Assembly (NCBI GenBank): GCA_017408585.1
Contig: JAFQUJ010000017.1
Location: 1 to 64,000 of the forward strand
DNA: 64,000 nucleotides
DNA from: Clostridia bacterium
Lineage (GTDB): Bacteria > Bacillota > Clostridia > Oscillospirales > CAG-272
Direction: 5' to 3'
Below are positions 8,343-17,223 of the stretch, piece after piece. The notes beneath the pieces were generated by a model. The model saw only the letters and a list, made by a program, of their open reading frames with translations, ran no database searches and was not told where the DNA came from. The stretch's first letter is position 1; each line of letters starts with the position of its first letter. The position numbers were made by a program, and so were the translations under genes.

Positions 8343-9278
8343 ATGGCAACTTTTTGGACGACGCTTAGTCAAATTTCGTATTTATTTTTATTGATTGGCG
8401 CAGGCTTTATTGTTATGAAGCTTTGCAAGCTACCGAACATGGCGACAAATGTGCTTTCAAAGCTTGTCAGCACGCTTTTTATGCCTGCCTTGATTTTGAC
8501 TAATTTCATGGAAAACTTCACTGTTGCGCGTCTTAGCTCGGCGTGGCCCTTTGCCCTAGCCGGCGTGATTGTGGTGGGCTTATCAATTACCTTTGCCAAG
8601 CTATTTTCTTATATTAGCGCAAAGGACGATTATCGTCGCAAAATTCACACCTATTGTCTTGCGTTTTCCAATTTTGGATTTATGGGAACGGCAGTTGTTT
8701 CGACGCTTATGCCCGATTTGTTTATGTCGTATTTAATTCTTTGCACTCCTATGTGGATTGTGAACTATTCTTGGGCTGTTCCTGCGCTTTTGATACCCAG
8801 CGACAAGCCTAGAGGCTTCAGCTTTAAAAATCTTTTAAACCCTCTGTTTATCGCCATGATAATTGGTATCATAATCGGCATGACTCGCTTGCCTGTTCCG
8901 TCATTTTTAGATGTAACGATTGATTCTCTTAGCAAATGTATGTCGCCCAGCACCATGCTACTGACCGGTATGTGTGTGGCAAAAATTGATATTAAGGGCG
9001 TGCTAAAAATCAAAAGCATTTACATTCTAAGCGCACTAAGGCTATTATTAATTCCCTCAATTTTTCTTGTGGTGTTACTAATTTACAAGCTTGACTATGG
9101 AGTTTCGCTTTGCGTTTTGGCGGTATTATCAATGCCTCTTGGGCTAAATAGCGTTGTCATTCCCGAGGCTCACGGTCAGGACACGAGCGAGGCATCGGGC
9201 ATGGCAATCGTTTCGCACCTTGCGTCTGCCTTAACAATCCCCTTAATGTTTACATTATTTGAGCTTATCTTTGCATAA
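8343..9278 (+). CDS. AEC-family (auxin efflux carrier type) permease
   Basis: A 311-residue inner-membrane protein made almost wholly of hydrophobic helices, about ten. The start FLLIGAGFIVMKLCKLP followed by SKLVSTLFMPALILTNF, and the repeated second half, are typical of the auxin efflux carrier family. In bacteria these carry organic acids such as malate or malonate; the substrate is unknown here. The ATG follows AGGGGG at a proper distance, and the gene stands alone between its promoter and a bidirectional terminator. Confidence 0.85.
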   Translation: MATFWTTLSQISYLFLLIGAGFIVMKLCKLPNMATNVLSKLVSTLFMPALILTNFMENFTVARLSSAWPFALAGVIVVGLSITFAKLFSYISAKDDYRRKIHTYCLAFSNFGFMGTAVVSTLMPDLFMSYLILCTPMWIVNYSWAVPALLIPSDKPRGFSFKNLLNPLFIAMIIGIIIGMTRLPVPSFLDVTIDSLSKCMSPSTMLLTGMCVAKIDIKGVLKIKSIYILSALRLLLIPSIFLVVLLIYKLDYGVSLCVLAVLSMPLGLNSVVIPEAHGQDTSEASGMAIVSHLASALTIPLMFTLFELIFA

Positions 9279-9283
9279 ATTTT

Positions 9284-9314
9284 AAAACAGCCTCGCTTTA
9301 AATGAGGCTGTTTT
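9284..9314. terminator. Bidirectional terminator between convergent genes
   Basis: AAAACAGCCTC (9284-9294) and its complement (9304-9314) around a 9-nt loop; it separates the AEC permease from the convergent GH2 gene. Confidence 0.85.
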
Positions 9315-9321
9315 GTGTTTT

Positions 9322-11727
9322 TTAGTGTGCTTTTGAAATGTCATAGACGCTGAAAATTGAGATTTCTTTTTTCAAGGTGGCGAGGGGGAGTGTCGTTTTT
9401 GCATGGATTGTATATAAGTCGGCGCTTGAAATATCAAAATAGTTATCGCTTAGCTCTATATCGTAATTTTCAAATGACACATACACGCCCTTGGCTAGTG
9501 CCTTGGCGCTTAGCGTTATGCTCACGCCATCGCCTACATATTCAATTCCTTCAATTTTGATTTGAGGGTTTAGGAATTTAAAGTGCTTGGGCTTTGTGCC
9601 AAGCTCGACTCCTCTTGCAATCAGCGCTCCGCTCTCATCATACAAATCAGCAAAGAAATATGCGTCCCTGTGGTTGTTAAACGCATCATTTGCGACGCTT
9701 TCTACATCGAGCGAGGACAATGGCTCGATGGTGATTTCCTTTGTCTGCTCAAGCACGCTTGTGAAATCGCTTTTCATAATTCCGTATTTCAGGTAGCCCT
9801 TAAAGGCTTCTCTTGTTTCGTTTGAAAGGTTGATTGTGAGTTCCTTGTCCTCGTTAAAGAGTCCAAGGGACACGCCCTGATAGAACCTTCTTGCGAAATA
9901 GTGTAGCGCCTTGTATCTGCCATAGTAGTCGATGCTCGACCATGATGCGACGGGCCAAGAATCGTTTAACTGCCAATAAATTGAGCCCATTGTATAGCCA
10001 CGACAGCGTCTAAAATGGTCAACTCCATATTTGATGGCTGTTGCTTGGTTTAGCTGTGAGGCATAGACGGTTGCCTCAAGGGTTGTTGGGAGCTGATATT
10101 TTTCGGCAAGGAATTTTAGAATTTTAACATTTCCGTGCCAATGCTTTTGGTGAGCTTCCATTGTGTATGAGAGCAAATTTCGCTCGTCGCGAGGACAAAA
10201 TTCGTCTATTGTTTTGACACAGGGTAGGCTCTCAAAGCCATATTCGGAGCAGAAGCGAAATTTATGATTTCTGTACTCGTCAAAATCGCAATCTCCGTTC
10301 CAAACATTCCAAAAATGAACATCTCCGCGGGTGTTATTTGTAGGATCGTCAAAGCCTCCGCCTGATGTTGGGCTTGATGGGATATATGACACAAAGGGGG
10401 CATATTCCGCGCAAATTTCGGGCAAAATTTGCTCGTACAATCTTAGATAATCCTTACGCACCAACGGATCGTCGCCATCGGCGCAGTCCCAATAGCAGAT
10501 TGCCTCCTCCATTTCGTTGTTTCCGCAAAGGAGTCCTAGGCACGCGTGGTGGCGTATCCTTTTTATGTTATAAATTGCCTCATTTACAAATTCTCTTTCA
10601 AAATCCTCTCTTAGCCAAACATTAGCGCACGCGACCATAAAATCCTGCCATACAACAAGACCGTATTTATCGCAAAGCTCGTAAAAATAATCTCGAGGAT
10701 AGTATGCTCCGCCCCAGACTCTTACGCAGTTAAAGTTTGCAAAAACGCAACCCTGTATGAGCTTTTCGAGGCGTTCGTTTGTTTCTCTTGATGGTAGGCT
10801 ATCAATTGGAACATGGTTTGCGCCCATGGCAAATATTTTCACGCCATTAACCTCAAAGCAAAATTCCTTTCCGTATTCGTCGGGGTCTTGGCACAAGCGA
10901 AGGGTGCGTAGTCCAATCGATTTTGTGAGTGTATCAATTAGAGTGTCACCATCATAGAGCGAAAATGAAATCTCGTACAGAAACTGCTCTCCATATCCGT
11001 TTGGCCACCACAGGGTAGGGTTTTCTATTGTGATTTGACATTTTCCGTTTTCTAAGGCTACCTCTTTGCCATCAATTGTGCAAATAATGGTTAGCCCTTC
11101 TCTTTTGTGCTTTGTTGTGGCACTTATATCAAGAGTGACCTTGCCATTTTCGTGGTGCTGAGAAATTAAAGTGTCCTCAATTTTATCGACATTATAGGAG
11201 CGCACCTCAACAACACGGAAAATGCCCATGTTGGGAAGGGTTGGCGCCCAGTCCCAGCCTGACATGAAAAGTGCCTTTCTCAGATGCGACGCGCCCGGAA
11301 CAGACGCACCATCCATATAGAGATGGTGGATTTTTTCCATTTTTTCAAAGTATTGAACGGGAGATTTAAATTCAAGCCTAATCTCATTTTTCTCTTTTGC
11401 AAGGGCTTTAATATCATATTCATACATACGATGCATATTCATTGTATGACCGAGCAAATGACCATTAAAATATATATCGCAAATGGTGTCAAGTCCATAG
11501 AAAATCAACTCGATATGCTCGTCCTTGAGCGTTTCCTCTCTTAAGTCAAGCTCGCTAAAAAAGGTGCAATCGCGCCTTGAAAGCTCTAAAAGCCCCGCCT
11601 CGTTTGTACCATAATACGGGTCTGGAATTAGTCCGTGCGCATACAAAACGCTATACATATCGCAAGGCGACACGCACTCCAGCTCCTCATAGCCCTCAAG
11701 CTTCATTTTCCAATCATTAATAAGCAT
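9322..11727 (-). CDS. GH2 beta-mannosidase
   Basis: An 801-residue cytoplasmic glycoside hydrolase of family 2. The N-terminal jelly-roll holds the sugar-binding stretch HIELIFYGLDTICDIYFNGH. Immunoglobulin-like domains and then a TIM barrel follow. The acid/base glutamate is in LLCGNNEMEE (about residue 402) and the nucleophile in FCSEYGFES (about 493); RGYTMGSIYWQLNDSWPVAS is the beta-mannosidase form of the barrel end. It should release terminal beta-mannose from manno-oligosaccharides or glycan cores. The start was set at 11727: GGAGGG precedes it, and a 20-residue in-frame extension would begin inside the -35 box of the promoter. A single-gene unit. Confidence 0.88.
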   Translation of the reverse strand: MLINDWKMKLEGYEELECVSPCDMYSVLYAHGLIPDPYYGTNEAGLLELSRRDCTFFSELDLREETLKDEHIELIFYGLDTICDIYFNGHLLGHTMNMHRMYEYDIKALAKEKNEIRLEFKSPVQYFEKMEKIHHLYMDGASVPGASHLRKALFMSGWDWAPTLPNMGIFRVVEVRSYNVDKIEDTLISQHHENGKVTLDISATTKHKREGLTIICTIDGKEVALENGKCQITIENPTLWWPNGYGEQFLYEISFSLYDGDTLIDTLTKSIGLRTLRLCQDPDEYGKEFCFEVNGVKIFAMGANHVPIDSLPSRETNERLEKLIQGCVFANFNCVRVWGGAYYPRDYFYELCDKYGLVVWQDFMVACANVWLREDFEREFVNEAIYNIKRIRHHACLGLLCGNNEMEEAICYWDCADGDDPLVRKDYLRLYEQILPEICAEYAPFVSYIPSSPTSGGGFDDPTNNTRGDVHFWNVWNGDCDFDEYRNHKFRFCSEYGFESLPCVKTIDEFCPRDERNLLSYTMEAHQKHWHGNVKILKFLAEKYQLPTTLEATVYASQLNQATAIKYGVDHFRRCRGYTMGSIYWQLNDSWPVASWSSIDYYGRYKALHYFARRFYQGVSLGLFNEDKELTINLSNETREAFKGYLKYGIMKSDFTSVLEQTKEITIEPLSSLDVESVANDAFNNHRDAYFFADLYDESGALIARGVELGTKPKHFKFLNPQIKIEGIEYVGDGVSITLSAKALAKGVYVSFENYDIELSDNYFDISSADLYTIHAKTTLPLATLKKEISIFSVYDISKAH

Positions 11728-11758
11728 AAAAACCCTCCTGTCCTCTTGCCTTGCTTTG

Positions 11759-11787
11759 ATTGTATCACAATTCCCACGCCTTTGCAA
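11759..11787 (-). promoter_or_regulatory. Sigma-A promoter of the beta-mannosidase gene
   Basis: Minus-strand TTGCAA (11787-11782), 17 nt, TACAAT (11764-11759), about 32 nt before the ATG at 11727. Confidence 0.65.
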
Positions 11788-11814
11788 TAAAAATCTAAAA
11801 AGGAAAGAAAAATA

Positions 11815-11843
11815 TAGACTTATTATTTATTTTGTGGTAGAAT
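11815..11843 (+). promoter_or_regulatory. Possible promoter of the TPR/DUF4037 operon
   Basis: TAGACT (11815-11820), 17 nt, TAGAAT (11838-11843), 46 nt upstream of the TPR gene. Both boxes deviate from consensus but the spacing is ideal. Confidence 0.45.
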
Positions 11844-11889
11844 AGATAAAGAAGCGGGGCTTAGGCTTTAGTATTAGGGGGGACAGGCT

Positions 11890-12645
11890 ATGGCTAGTGG
11901 GCGAATTTCGAGTGAGAGGGTTCTTGCTCGGCTTGATGAGCATTTAGGCAGAAACGATTATGAGAGTGCCAGAAAGCACCTTTTATATTGGCTTGACGAG
12001 GCGCGCAGTGTCGAGGATTTCAAGGCTGAAATTCTTATTTTGAATGAGCTTATGGGGCTTTTTAGGAAGCTTGGAGAGCGTGATTTAGCCTTGGAGCACG
12101 CGTCGCTTGCGATGCAAAGGCTTACCGAGCTAGGCATTGAAAATCAGGTGGGCGCAGGCACGACATATCTTAACTGTGCGACGGTTTTCAAGGCGTTTGG
12201 AATGGCGCAAAGGTCTATTGAAGTGTTCGAGATAGCTCGAGCAATATACGAGGGCTCTCTTGACGAAAGCGACACAAGACTCGCGGGGTTATACAACAAC
12301 ATGGCGCTGACGCTAGTTGACCTTGGGCGCTTTGTTGATGCAATGGAGCTATATGACAGAGCAATTTCCATTCTTAGCGAGAGTGGAGGCTCTGCGCTTG
12401 AAATTGCGATTACCAATCTTAACATAGCAAGCGCCCTTGAGCTTGAATTGGGACTTGAGGAGGCAGAGGCTAAAATTAAGGAGCGCGTTGAGCTTGCCTT
12501 TTCTTTAATTGATGGCGTAACGGAGCGAAACGGATATTACGCATTTGTGTGCGAAAAGTGCGCCCCTGTGTTTGGATATTACGGTTTTTTTATGTATGAG
12601 AATGACTTGAAGGAAAGGGCGAGGAAAATCTATGAAGGGGCTTGA
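11890..12645 (+). CDS. Tetratricopeptide-repeat protein
   Basis: A 251-residue soluble helical protein with several TPR units between about residues 20 and 190; YNNMALTLVDLGRFVDAMEL and TNLNIASALELELGLEEAEA are clear examples. TPR proteins are docking surfaces for partner proteins. Its end overlaps the DUF4037 gene by 14 nt, so the two are made together and this protein probably binds the putative nucleotidyltransferase (inference). The ATG follows AGGGGGGA. First gene of a four-gene operon ending at 15315. Confidence 0.8.
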   Translation: MASGRISSERVLARLDEHLGRNDYESARKHLLYWLDEARSVEDFKAEILILNELMGLFRKLGERDLALEHASLAMQRLTELGIENQVGAGTTYLNCATVFKAFGMAQRSIEVFEIARAIYEGSLDESDTRLAGLYNNMALTLVDLGRFVDAMELYDRAISILSESGGSALEIAITNLNIASALELELGLEEAEAKIKERVELAFSLIDGVTERNGYYAFVCEKCAPVFGYYGFFMYENDLKERARKIYEGA

Positions 12646-13573
12646 GCTTTGCAAAAGATTTTATTACGAGCACGGAGAAAAAATGCTCAAAAACGAGTTT
12701 AGCGACATTCTCGACAAGATAGCGATTGGGCTTATTGGAGGTGGCTCTGAGTGTCTGGGCTATGACGATGAGCTTTCGCAGGATCACGATTTTGAGGGTG
12801 GCTTTTGCATTTTCTTGCCGGGTGAGGACATAGTTGACAGAAAAACCGCATTCAAGCTGGAGCGTGCTTATTCTAAGCTACCAAAGGAGTTTATGGGCTT
12901 TAAGCGCGCGCCTCTTAGCCCTGTTGGTGGAAATCGTCATGGTGTTATTCGCATATCTGATTTTTTAATGGACAAAACCGGCACAGCAGATGGTGCGCTT
13001 TCCTTGCGTGAGTGGCTACGAGTTCCCGAGCAAGCGCTTTTAGAGGCTACTAATGGACAGATTTTCTATGATGGACTAGGCGAGCTTACAAGGATTAGAG
13101 AGGCTCTTTCATATTTACCCGAGGACATAAGGTTAAAGAAGCTTGCGGGGCATTTACTTAACATGGCTCAATCGGGACAATACAACTATTTGCGTTGTAT
13201 TGAGCGTGGAGAGTCGGGTGGCGCTCAGCTTGCGATTTTCGAGCTTGTAAAAAGTGCGCTTTGCGTGATATTTTTGTTAAATAAGAAATACATTCCCTAC
13301 TACAAGTGGAGCTTTCGCGCGCTTTTGGAGCTTGATGTGCTATCGTCGCTTCATGACCCTCTTGAATATCTAATATCAAGCGCAAATACGCCCTCTCTTG
13401 CCAAAGAAAAGCAAGAAATCATTGAGAGAGTCTGCTCTCTTATAATAGACGAATTACGCACACAGGGTCTTACAAATTACTGTGGTGACGAGCTTGAGGG
13501 GCACGCATACTCGGTGAACAATCATATTGGCTGTGCCGAGGTGCGAAATTTACACATTTTATGCGCAATTTAA
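12632..13573 (+). CDS. DUF4037 putative nucleotidyltransferase
   Basis: A 313-residue protein with the DUF4037 layout. The N-terminus has GGGSECLGYDDELSQDHDFE, a version of the nucleotidyltransferase G-S..D-x-D motif with D51 and D53 as likely metal ligands; the rest is helical. It resembles minimal nucleotidyltransferases that modify small molecules or proteins, but no reaction is established. It starts inside the preceding TPR gene (14-nt overlap) and is followed after 9 nt by the YjbR-like gene. Aminoglycoside-type adenylyltransferases are distant relatives; a resistance role cannot be claimed. Confidence 0.75.
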   Translation: MKGLELCKRFYYEHGEKMLKNEFSDILDKIAIGLIGGGSECLGYDDELSQDHDFEGGFCIFLPGEDIVDRKTAFKLERAYSKLPKEFMGFKRAPLSPVGGNRHGVIRISDFLMDKTGTADGALSLREWLRVPEQALLEATNGQIFYDGLGELTRIREALSYLPEDIRLKKLAGHLLNMAQSGQYNYLRCIERGESGGAQLAIFELVKSALCVIFLLNKKYIPYYKWSFRALLELDVLSSLHDPLEYLISSANTPSLAKEKQEIIERVCSLIIDELRTQGLTNYCGDELEGHAYSVNNHIGCAEVRNLHILCAI

Positions 13574-13582
13574 GGAGCTTTT

Positions 13583-13954
13583 ATGAATCGCCAAGAGCTT
13601 GAAAAATTAATTTTAGAGAAATACAATGTTGTAGGAGATTGCCCTTGGGCAAAATATCCGGAATACAAGGTTTTTAGACACGCCGACACAAAAAAGTGGT
13701 TTGCGGTTGCGATGACAATCCCAAGGTGCAAGCTAGGGCTTTCGGGTGATGGAAGCATTGATGTAGTGAATTTAAAGTGTGGCGAGGAAATTTTATTCTC
13801 TATGCTTGACGAGGGTGGGGTTTTCCCGGCTTATCATATGGCAAAGGGCTCGTGGGTGAGTGTTGCGCTTGACGAAAGTGCTAGCGACGAAAATATATGC
13901 TTTATTTTGGGTGTCAGCTACGAGCTTACAAAATCCAAGAAGGGACAAAACTAA
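13583..13954 (+). CDS. MmcQ/YjbR-family protein
   Basis: A 123-residue protein of the MmcQ/YjbR (CyaY-like fold) family, whose members are small, abundant and of unclear function, sometimes called DNA-binding. Recognisable parts are the start with YPEYKVFRHADTKKWFAVAM, the strand VVNLKCGEE and the late helix-turn VFPAYHMAKGSWVSVALD. The ATG follows AGGAG and lies 9 nt behind the DUF4037 gene, so it is co-transcribed. Confidence 0.8.
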   Translation: MNRQELEKLILEKYNVVGDCPWAKYPEYKVFRHADTKKWFAVAMTIPRCKLGLSGDGSIDVVNLKCGEEILFSMLDEGGVFPAYHMAKGSWVSVALDESASDENICFILGVSYELTKSKKGQN

Positions 13955-13956
13955 TT

Positions 13957-15315
13957 ATGGAAGATTTTAGAAATGAGCTTGAGGAGCTTCTTGCAAGGGT
14001 AAAGAACGAAAATGCGCGTCTTTGCGTTTCTCTTTGCGACGAGGTATATTTAACTGATTATAATCCAAGGGGCAACATTTGGACCGAGGCCTTGCAAAGC
14101 GCGCTTGACGAGCACGAGAGAGTTATTATTCCCCCATCGAGCGAGCCTTACATAATTGACAACTCTATTATCATTCCGTCGGGGCGACACATTATTGCCT
14201 TAGATGGCGCAACGATTAGGCTTTTTGACGGGGTTCGAGTGCTTATGATGCGCAACTCTAACACCTCTGATGGCACGCATCTGCCAATTAGCACTCCAAG
14301 AAATGAAAATATCACAATTGAGGGTGGCGTTTGGGAGGACTGGTGCACTAGGCGCTTAGGCTATGGTAATAGTGGAATGTACGACACAGAGCGCTCGTTT
14401 TTTGGTGTTTCGACATATATGCTACTTGAAAACATCGACCATCTTACGCTACGAAATATGACCTTCAAAAATTGTGGTGGCTTTGCTGTTCAAATTGGAG
14501 AGGCTAGCAATATTGTTATTGAAAAAATTCGCTTTATCGATTGCTTTGCCGACGGGCTACACATAAACGGAAATGTTGAAAGCATTTATATTAGTGATGT
14601 AAGTGGAGAGGTTGGCGACGACCTTGTGGCGTTTAATATGTTTGATTGGCAGGACTCATCAATAAACTTTGGACCTTGCAAGAATGTTATTTGCGAGGGG
14701 CTTGAGCTATCGCCTCAAAGTCATTACAAGGCGCTCCGCATTGAGCCCGGGGTTTACACCTTTGATAACGGAGAGTCGGTTGATTGCTCTCTTGCCAATG
14801 CGATTTTCCGTCGCGTTTCGGGCATAAATACCTTTAAGCTATACTGTCAAACTCCACCATATTCTCCCAAGGCAGAGCCTGAGAGAGCGGGCGTTGGCAG
14901 TGGCGATAACATTTTATTCGAGGACATAAAAATCGACCTTGACACCCCGATTGACAAGCTAGATGAATATATGAACAGTGACCCCATCAAGGGCACATTC
15001 GCAGGCTTTGAGCTTGGACTGAATGCGAAAAGAATATATTTAAAGAACATTTCCATTGTGCTACACAGAGATAAATATCCTCTTTCCTATCTTGTGTGCA
15101 TTGGTCCAAAATCGGCAAGGTTTAGCGATGGCGTCGAGGTGTTTGACCCTTATTTTTCGTCAAGGGTTGATGAGCTTTATCTTGAAGGCATCACCATAAA
15201 CGGTGAGCGTCCGAGCGATATAACGCCGTATCTTAAAGAGATTGAGTTTGACCACCTTTATGACGACATTCCGTCCACAGGGTGTGGCAAATTTGGGAAA
15301 ATTATATATAAATAA
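13957..15315 (+). CDS. GH28-like right-handed beta-helix glycosidase
   Basis: A 452-residue protein folding as a parallel beta-helix (pectin-lyase fold). Repeated turns such as NITIEGGVWEDW, HLTLRNMTFKNCGG and NIVIEKIRFIDC carry the helix. FADGLHINGNVESIYI followed by GEVGDDLVAFN supplies the paired acidic residues expected in GH28 polygalacturonase-like enzymes. There is no signal peptide, so it would act on imported fragments, perhaps of pectin. Start 13957 has a GAAGGGA ribosome site two codons after the YjbR gene ends; an in-frame ATG 60 nt earlier lies inside that gene. Last gene of the operon, directly before a terminator. Confidence 0.72.
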   Translation: MEDFRNELEELLARVKNENARLCVSLCDEVYLTDYNPRGNIWTEALQSALDEHERVIIPPSSEPYIIDNSIIIPSGRHIIALDGATIRLFDGVRVLMMRNSNTSDGTHLPISTPRNENITIEGGVWEDWCTRRLGYGNSGMYDTERSFFGVSTYMLLENIDHLTLRNMTFKNCGGFAVQIGEASNIVIEKIRFIDCFADGLHINGNVESIYISDVSGEVGDDLVAFNMFDWQDSSINFGPCKNVICEGLELSPQSHYKALRIEPGVYTFDNGESVDCSLANAIFRRVSGINTFKLYCQTPPYSPKAEPERAGVGSGDNILFEDIKIDLDTPIDKLDEYMNSDPIKGTFAGFELGLNAKRIYLKNISIVLHRDKYPLSYLVCIGPKSARFSDGVEVFDPYFSSRVDELYLEGITINGERPSDITPYLKEIEFDHLYDDIPSTGCGKFGKIIYK

Positions 15316-15316
15316 G

Positions 15317-15349
15317 AAAAACGCATATGCTCGTAGCATATGCGTTTTT
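15317..15349. terminator. Bidirectional terminator between convergent operons
   Basis: AAAAACGCATATGCT (15317-15331) and its exact complement (15335-15349) with a 3-nt loop; T-runs on both strands. Confidence 0.9.
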
Positions 15350-15351
15350 GT

Positions 15352-16674
15352 TTAATTTTCTATTTTTGCTCCACCCCACTCAACTACTACAAAGCCATTT
15401 CGCTTTGGCGCGTCAAGCTCCTGTGGTGCTATTTCAATATGTTCGGTAAGAGGCTTCCATACCATAAACACTCTTATGAGTGTGTCGGGTGTTTGAGATA
15501 TTTCAAGTACGGCATTATCTGTATATTCCTTTCCTTGAAATGAAATCAAATTATATGGGTTGTTCTGCATAAGCGGTAACCAATACACTATAAACTCGTT
15601 TGCCTCTCTTCTGGTAAGTCCTAGCTTATCAAGCGCTATTTCGAGAAACTCCGCGGTATCCTCACCCCTCACGCAAAAGCCCCTTGACATATCGTATTCG
15701 GCATACACATCTCCCTCCCAATACAGATAATTGTAGCTTTGCCCCTTTTCGTCTATTAAGGTTGAGTCGGGATTTGCTAAAACATTCCAGCCATTATTAT
15801 AGGCAGGATAGGTACAGCTAAGAGAGCCATTTAAGCTTAGCCTTACGCTCAGCTGTGTCTGCTTTTCGGGGTATAAATATATTACAGGCTTATAGCACAT
15901 ATCGGGATCGGGCACAAATGTGCCACTTTTTACAGATATCATATCTGTTTCCATTTTGTCATATCCGTTATAATACGATACGCCGTGAGTCACCTCTATT
16001 TGATCTCCTACGCAAAAGCCATCGGGAAGCTTGCCATTAAATTTTATCGTATGTGGCATTGGAATAACAGGCTCGGCAAAAAAGCAATTTGAGTATATTT
16101 CAGTTATTATAACATCGCCTACCGAAAATTCGCCCTCTCGATACACCTCCGCACTGCTTTTGTCGAGAAATGTGTCTGTATATTCAAGATGCGAAAGGTT
16201 TTTTGTAAGCCTCCACGACACAACATCGAGCGTTGCAGGATATGTCTCTCTTATCAATCCTTTGTAAACCACCTCAACAACATCTCCTACGAGCACCTCG
16301 GCGCTCTTGAGCTTATCTGTTGAGATGCTTATGCGATTTGCGCTACTTGCCTCATCCTCGCCTGCTATTGGCTCTACTATTGCTATATTGCCATTCAACT
16401 CAATAACTGTTGCACGAAAGCTCTTTTCCATCAAGAGCTGTTCCCTCTCCCAAAGCTCGTCTGCGCTTGTGCTTTTATTCTTAAACCAATACACGCTTGT
16501 GCTTTTATACGGCTTGCCTTGCTCTGTGAAGGTGTCCCATTTTACTATTGTGTAGCTTAATGAGTTCAAAATTACCGTTCCGCCATCGTCAAGTGCTCTA
16601 ACCGAAAACGGAACGAACAAAACCACAAGCACAGCTATCACGATAAACGCGGTGCAAATAATTCTTTTTTTCAT
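15352..16674 (-). CDS. Exported protein of unknown function in the sigma-factor operon
   Basis: A 440-residue protein with a signal peptide (positively charged MKKR, hydrophobic core to about residue 24, likely cleavage after VRA). The mature part is beta-rich: three or four small barrel-like segments marked by phrases such as VGDVVEVVYKG and VGDQIEVTHG, then a C-terminal domain beginning CYKPVIYLYPEKQTQLSVRL. The KPVIYLYPE phrase occurs in other secreted Gram-positive proteins, but I cannot name a function. It is the third gene of a sigma/anti-sigma-like operon (9 nt behind the second), so it may act in sensing or responding to envelope stress (inference). Confidence 0.7.
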   Translation of the reverse strand: MKKRIICTAFIVIAVLVVLFVPFSVRALDDGGTVILNSLSYTIVKWDTFTEQGKPYKSTSVYWFKNKSTSADELWEREQLLMEKSFRATVIELNGNIAIVEPIAGEDEASSANRISISTDKLKSAEVLVGDVVEVVYKGLIRETYPATLDVVSWRLTKNLSHLEYTDTFLDKSSAEVYREGEFSVGDVIITEIYSNCFFAEPVIPMPHTIKFNGKLPDGFCVGDQIEVTHGVSYYNGYDKMETDMISVKSGTFVPDPDMCYKPVIYLYPEKQTQLSVRLSLNGSLSCTYPAYNNGWNVLANPDSTLIDEKGQSYNYLYWEGDVYAEYDMSRGFCVRGEDTAEFLEIALDKLGLTRREANEFIVYWLPLMQNNPYNLISFQGKEYTDNAVLEISQTPDTLIRVFMVWKPLTEHIEIAPQELDAPKRNGFVVVEWGGAKIEN

Positions 16675-16683
16675 ATTAGCCTC

Positions 16684-17223
16684 CTATTCTATTTTAAGGG
16701 CTTGCTTTAACAGGACAAGCTCTTCGCTTGACAAAATATAAGCCTCTTCATTATAAATTAAATAGCTTCCGTTAAGAGTAAATTTTTCTTCTACACTATA
16801 TCCTATAAAGGTGATTGTATATTTTTCTTCCTCACTTGGCGCTTGCTCCGGAATAAAATGGATAGAATCATTCTCATCCATGACTCTGTTAATTGCATAA
16901 TACGCATTTTTAACATCATCATCGGTCAAGATTTTTTTGCCATAAGGAAAACATTTTTCCCCTCCCGCTATTTCAGCCGATGTGTATGGAAAGTCCGTTA
17001 TCGAGCCTACATTTGCACCACCGTCAAGCGTGCCGGTTGCTCCGGGATCTCCCTTTTCGTCACTTGGCGGATATATAAGAAGCGGAAGCGAGCATATTAT
17101 TGTCAAGCTCACAAAGGTGGGAAGCACAAGCGATAAAAGAAATTTTCTTTGCTTCGCCTTTTTAGCCTTCTTTTCATTACCTCGGCGGAAAATTTCCGCC
17201 TTACATTCATTTATTGTTCTCAA
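16684..17223 (-). CDS. Single-pass membrane protein, probable anti-sigma factor
   Basis: A 179-residue protein with a short basic cytoplasmic part (residues 1-27), one membrane helix (about 28-51, RKFLLSLVLPTFVSLTIICS) and an outer domain of about 125 residues with a glycine-rich linker. Its start overlaps the sigma-factor stop by 4 nt (ATGA), the usual translational coupling of ECF sigma and anti-sigma genes. The cytoplasmic part is much shorter than a normal anti-sigma domain (no zinc motif), so the assignment rests on context and topology. Confidence 0.6.
   Translation of the reverse strand: MRTINECKAEIFRRGNEKKAKKAKQRKFLLSLVLPTFVSLTIICSLPLLIYPPSDEKGDPGATGTLDGGANVGSITDFPYTSAEIAGGEKCFPYGKKILTDDDVKNAYYAINRVMDENDSIHFIPEQAPSEEEKYTITFIGYSVEEKFTLNGSYLIYNEEAYILSSEELVLLKQALKIE

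Noticed and set aside
11728-11787. Longer start of the beta-mannosidase (20 extra residues)
   Set aside because: That start codon lies in the -35 box of the promoter at 11759-11787, and the strong GGAGGG site serves the later ATG.
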